Source: a virus. From it: 29,983 nt of DNA. Each line of letters begins with the position of its first letter. Position 1 is the stretch's first letter. The DNA lies in the IMG/VR virus record IMGVR_UViG_3300032820_000072, positions 1 through 29,983 of that record; one strand, given 5' to 3'. The notes under the pieces are model-generated. The model made no database searches, was not told where the DNA came from, and saw only the letters and a list, made by a program, of their open reading frames with translations. The position numbers and the translations under genes are program-made. Below are positions 29,922 to 29,983 of the stretch, one piece after another.

Positions 29922-29983
29922 ATGCGGCTGTTCCGACGTAGCGCGTCGGCCGAGGCCTTAGCTGTCCTGGCCAGGCGCATCGA
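29922..29983 (+). CDS. Start of a further gene, truncated by window end
   Basis: ATG directly after the fibre stop, open through the last base. The visible peptide begins M-R-L-F-R-R-S-A-S-A-E-A-L and continues A-V-L-A-R-R-I. Too short to identify; a fibre-associated, lysis or small virion gene would be typical here. Confidence 0.6.
   Translation, partial: MRLFRRSASAEALAVLARRI

Overview
This window is part of a tailed-phage (or prophage) genome with a T7-like, short-tailed podovirus structural programme. Every gene I can support is on the + strand. DNA is GC-rich and densely coding, with no gap over 300 bases, and many junctions are stop/start overlaps (TAATG, TAGTG, ATGA, GTGA). The host cannot be read directly. 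Two exported, cysteine-rich proteins with repeats such as C-x-G-G-T-D-x-G-x-x-C, one ending in a TTTTTLP tail, resemble proteins of uncultured deltaproteobacterial-type lineages (Myxococcota/Desulfobacterota/Binatota-like). That is a weak clue. No tRNA, integrase, RNA polymerase, endolysin or CRISPR array was seen.

Layout. (1) About 1-4160 is an accessory/early region of small genes: a partial winged-helix protein, a PP-loop PAPS-reductase-like enzyme, a 37-residue membrane protein, several zinc-ribbon-like mini-proteins, an HExxH protein, a small membrane protein, a calcineurin-like phosphoesterase and a DUF3310 protein carrying a CCCH-type insertion. (2) 4141-8964 holds packaging and portal genes: terminase large subunit, a possible papain-like protein, the head-tail connector and small beta-rich proteins. 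(3) 8939-13953 is an unusual insert between portal and scaffold: two consecutive genes with Sec-type signal peptides and many cysteines. The second carries SGNH/GDSL-hydrolase-like motifs. (4) 13950-16019 holds a Bbp19-like protein, scaffold and major capsid protein, closed by hairpins. (5) 16125-28067 holds tail tubular proteins A and B, gp14-like and gp15-position internal virion proteins, and a 2293-residue polyvalent protein with a RadC/JAB-type JAMM motif. (6) 28069 to the end holds two fibre-type proteins and the start of a further gene.

How the genes fit together: terminase pumps DNA through the gp8-like portal into a gp9/gp10-like procapsid. The gp11/gp12-like proteins build the tail, gp14-gp16-like proteins are ejected with the DNA, and a T7-fibre-like adaptor carries receptor-binding proteins. 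The observations most worth a second look are: (a) an alternate-frame ORF (23296-23454) inside the polyvalent gene whose third-position GC far exceeds that of the main frame, and a second one nearby (23992-24195) with a good Shine-Dalgarno; (b) a terminase gene whose coding signal extends upstream of any ATG/GTG/TTG; (c) the exported cysteine-rich/SGNH pair inside a virion-assembly operon. Gene calls rest on motif recognition and synteny, not on database searches.
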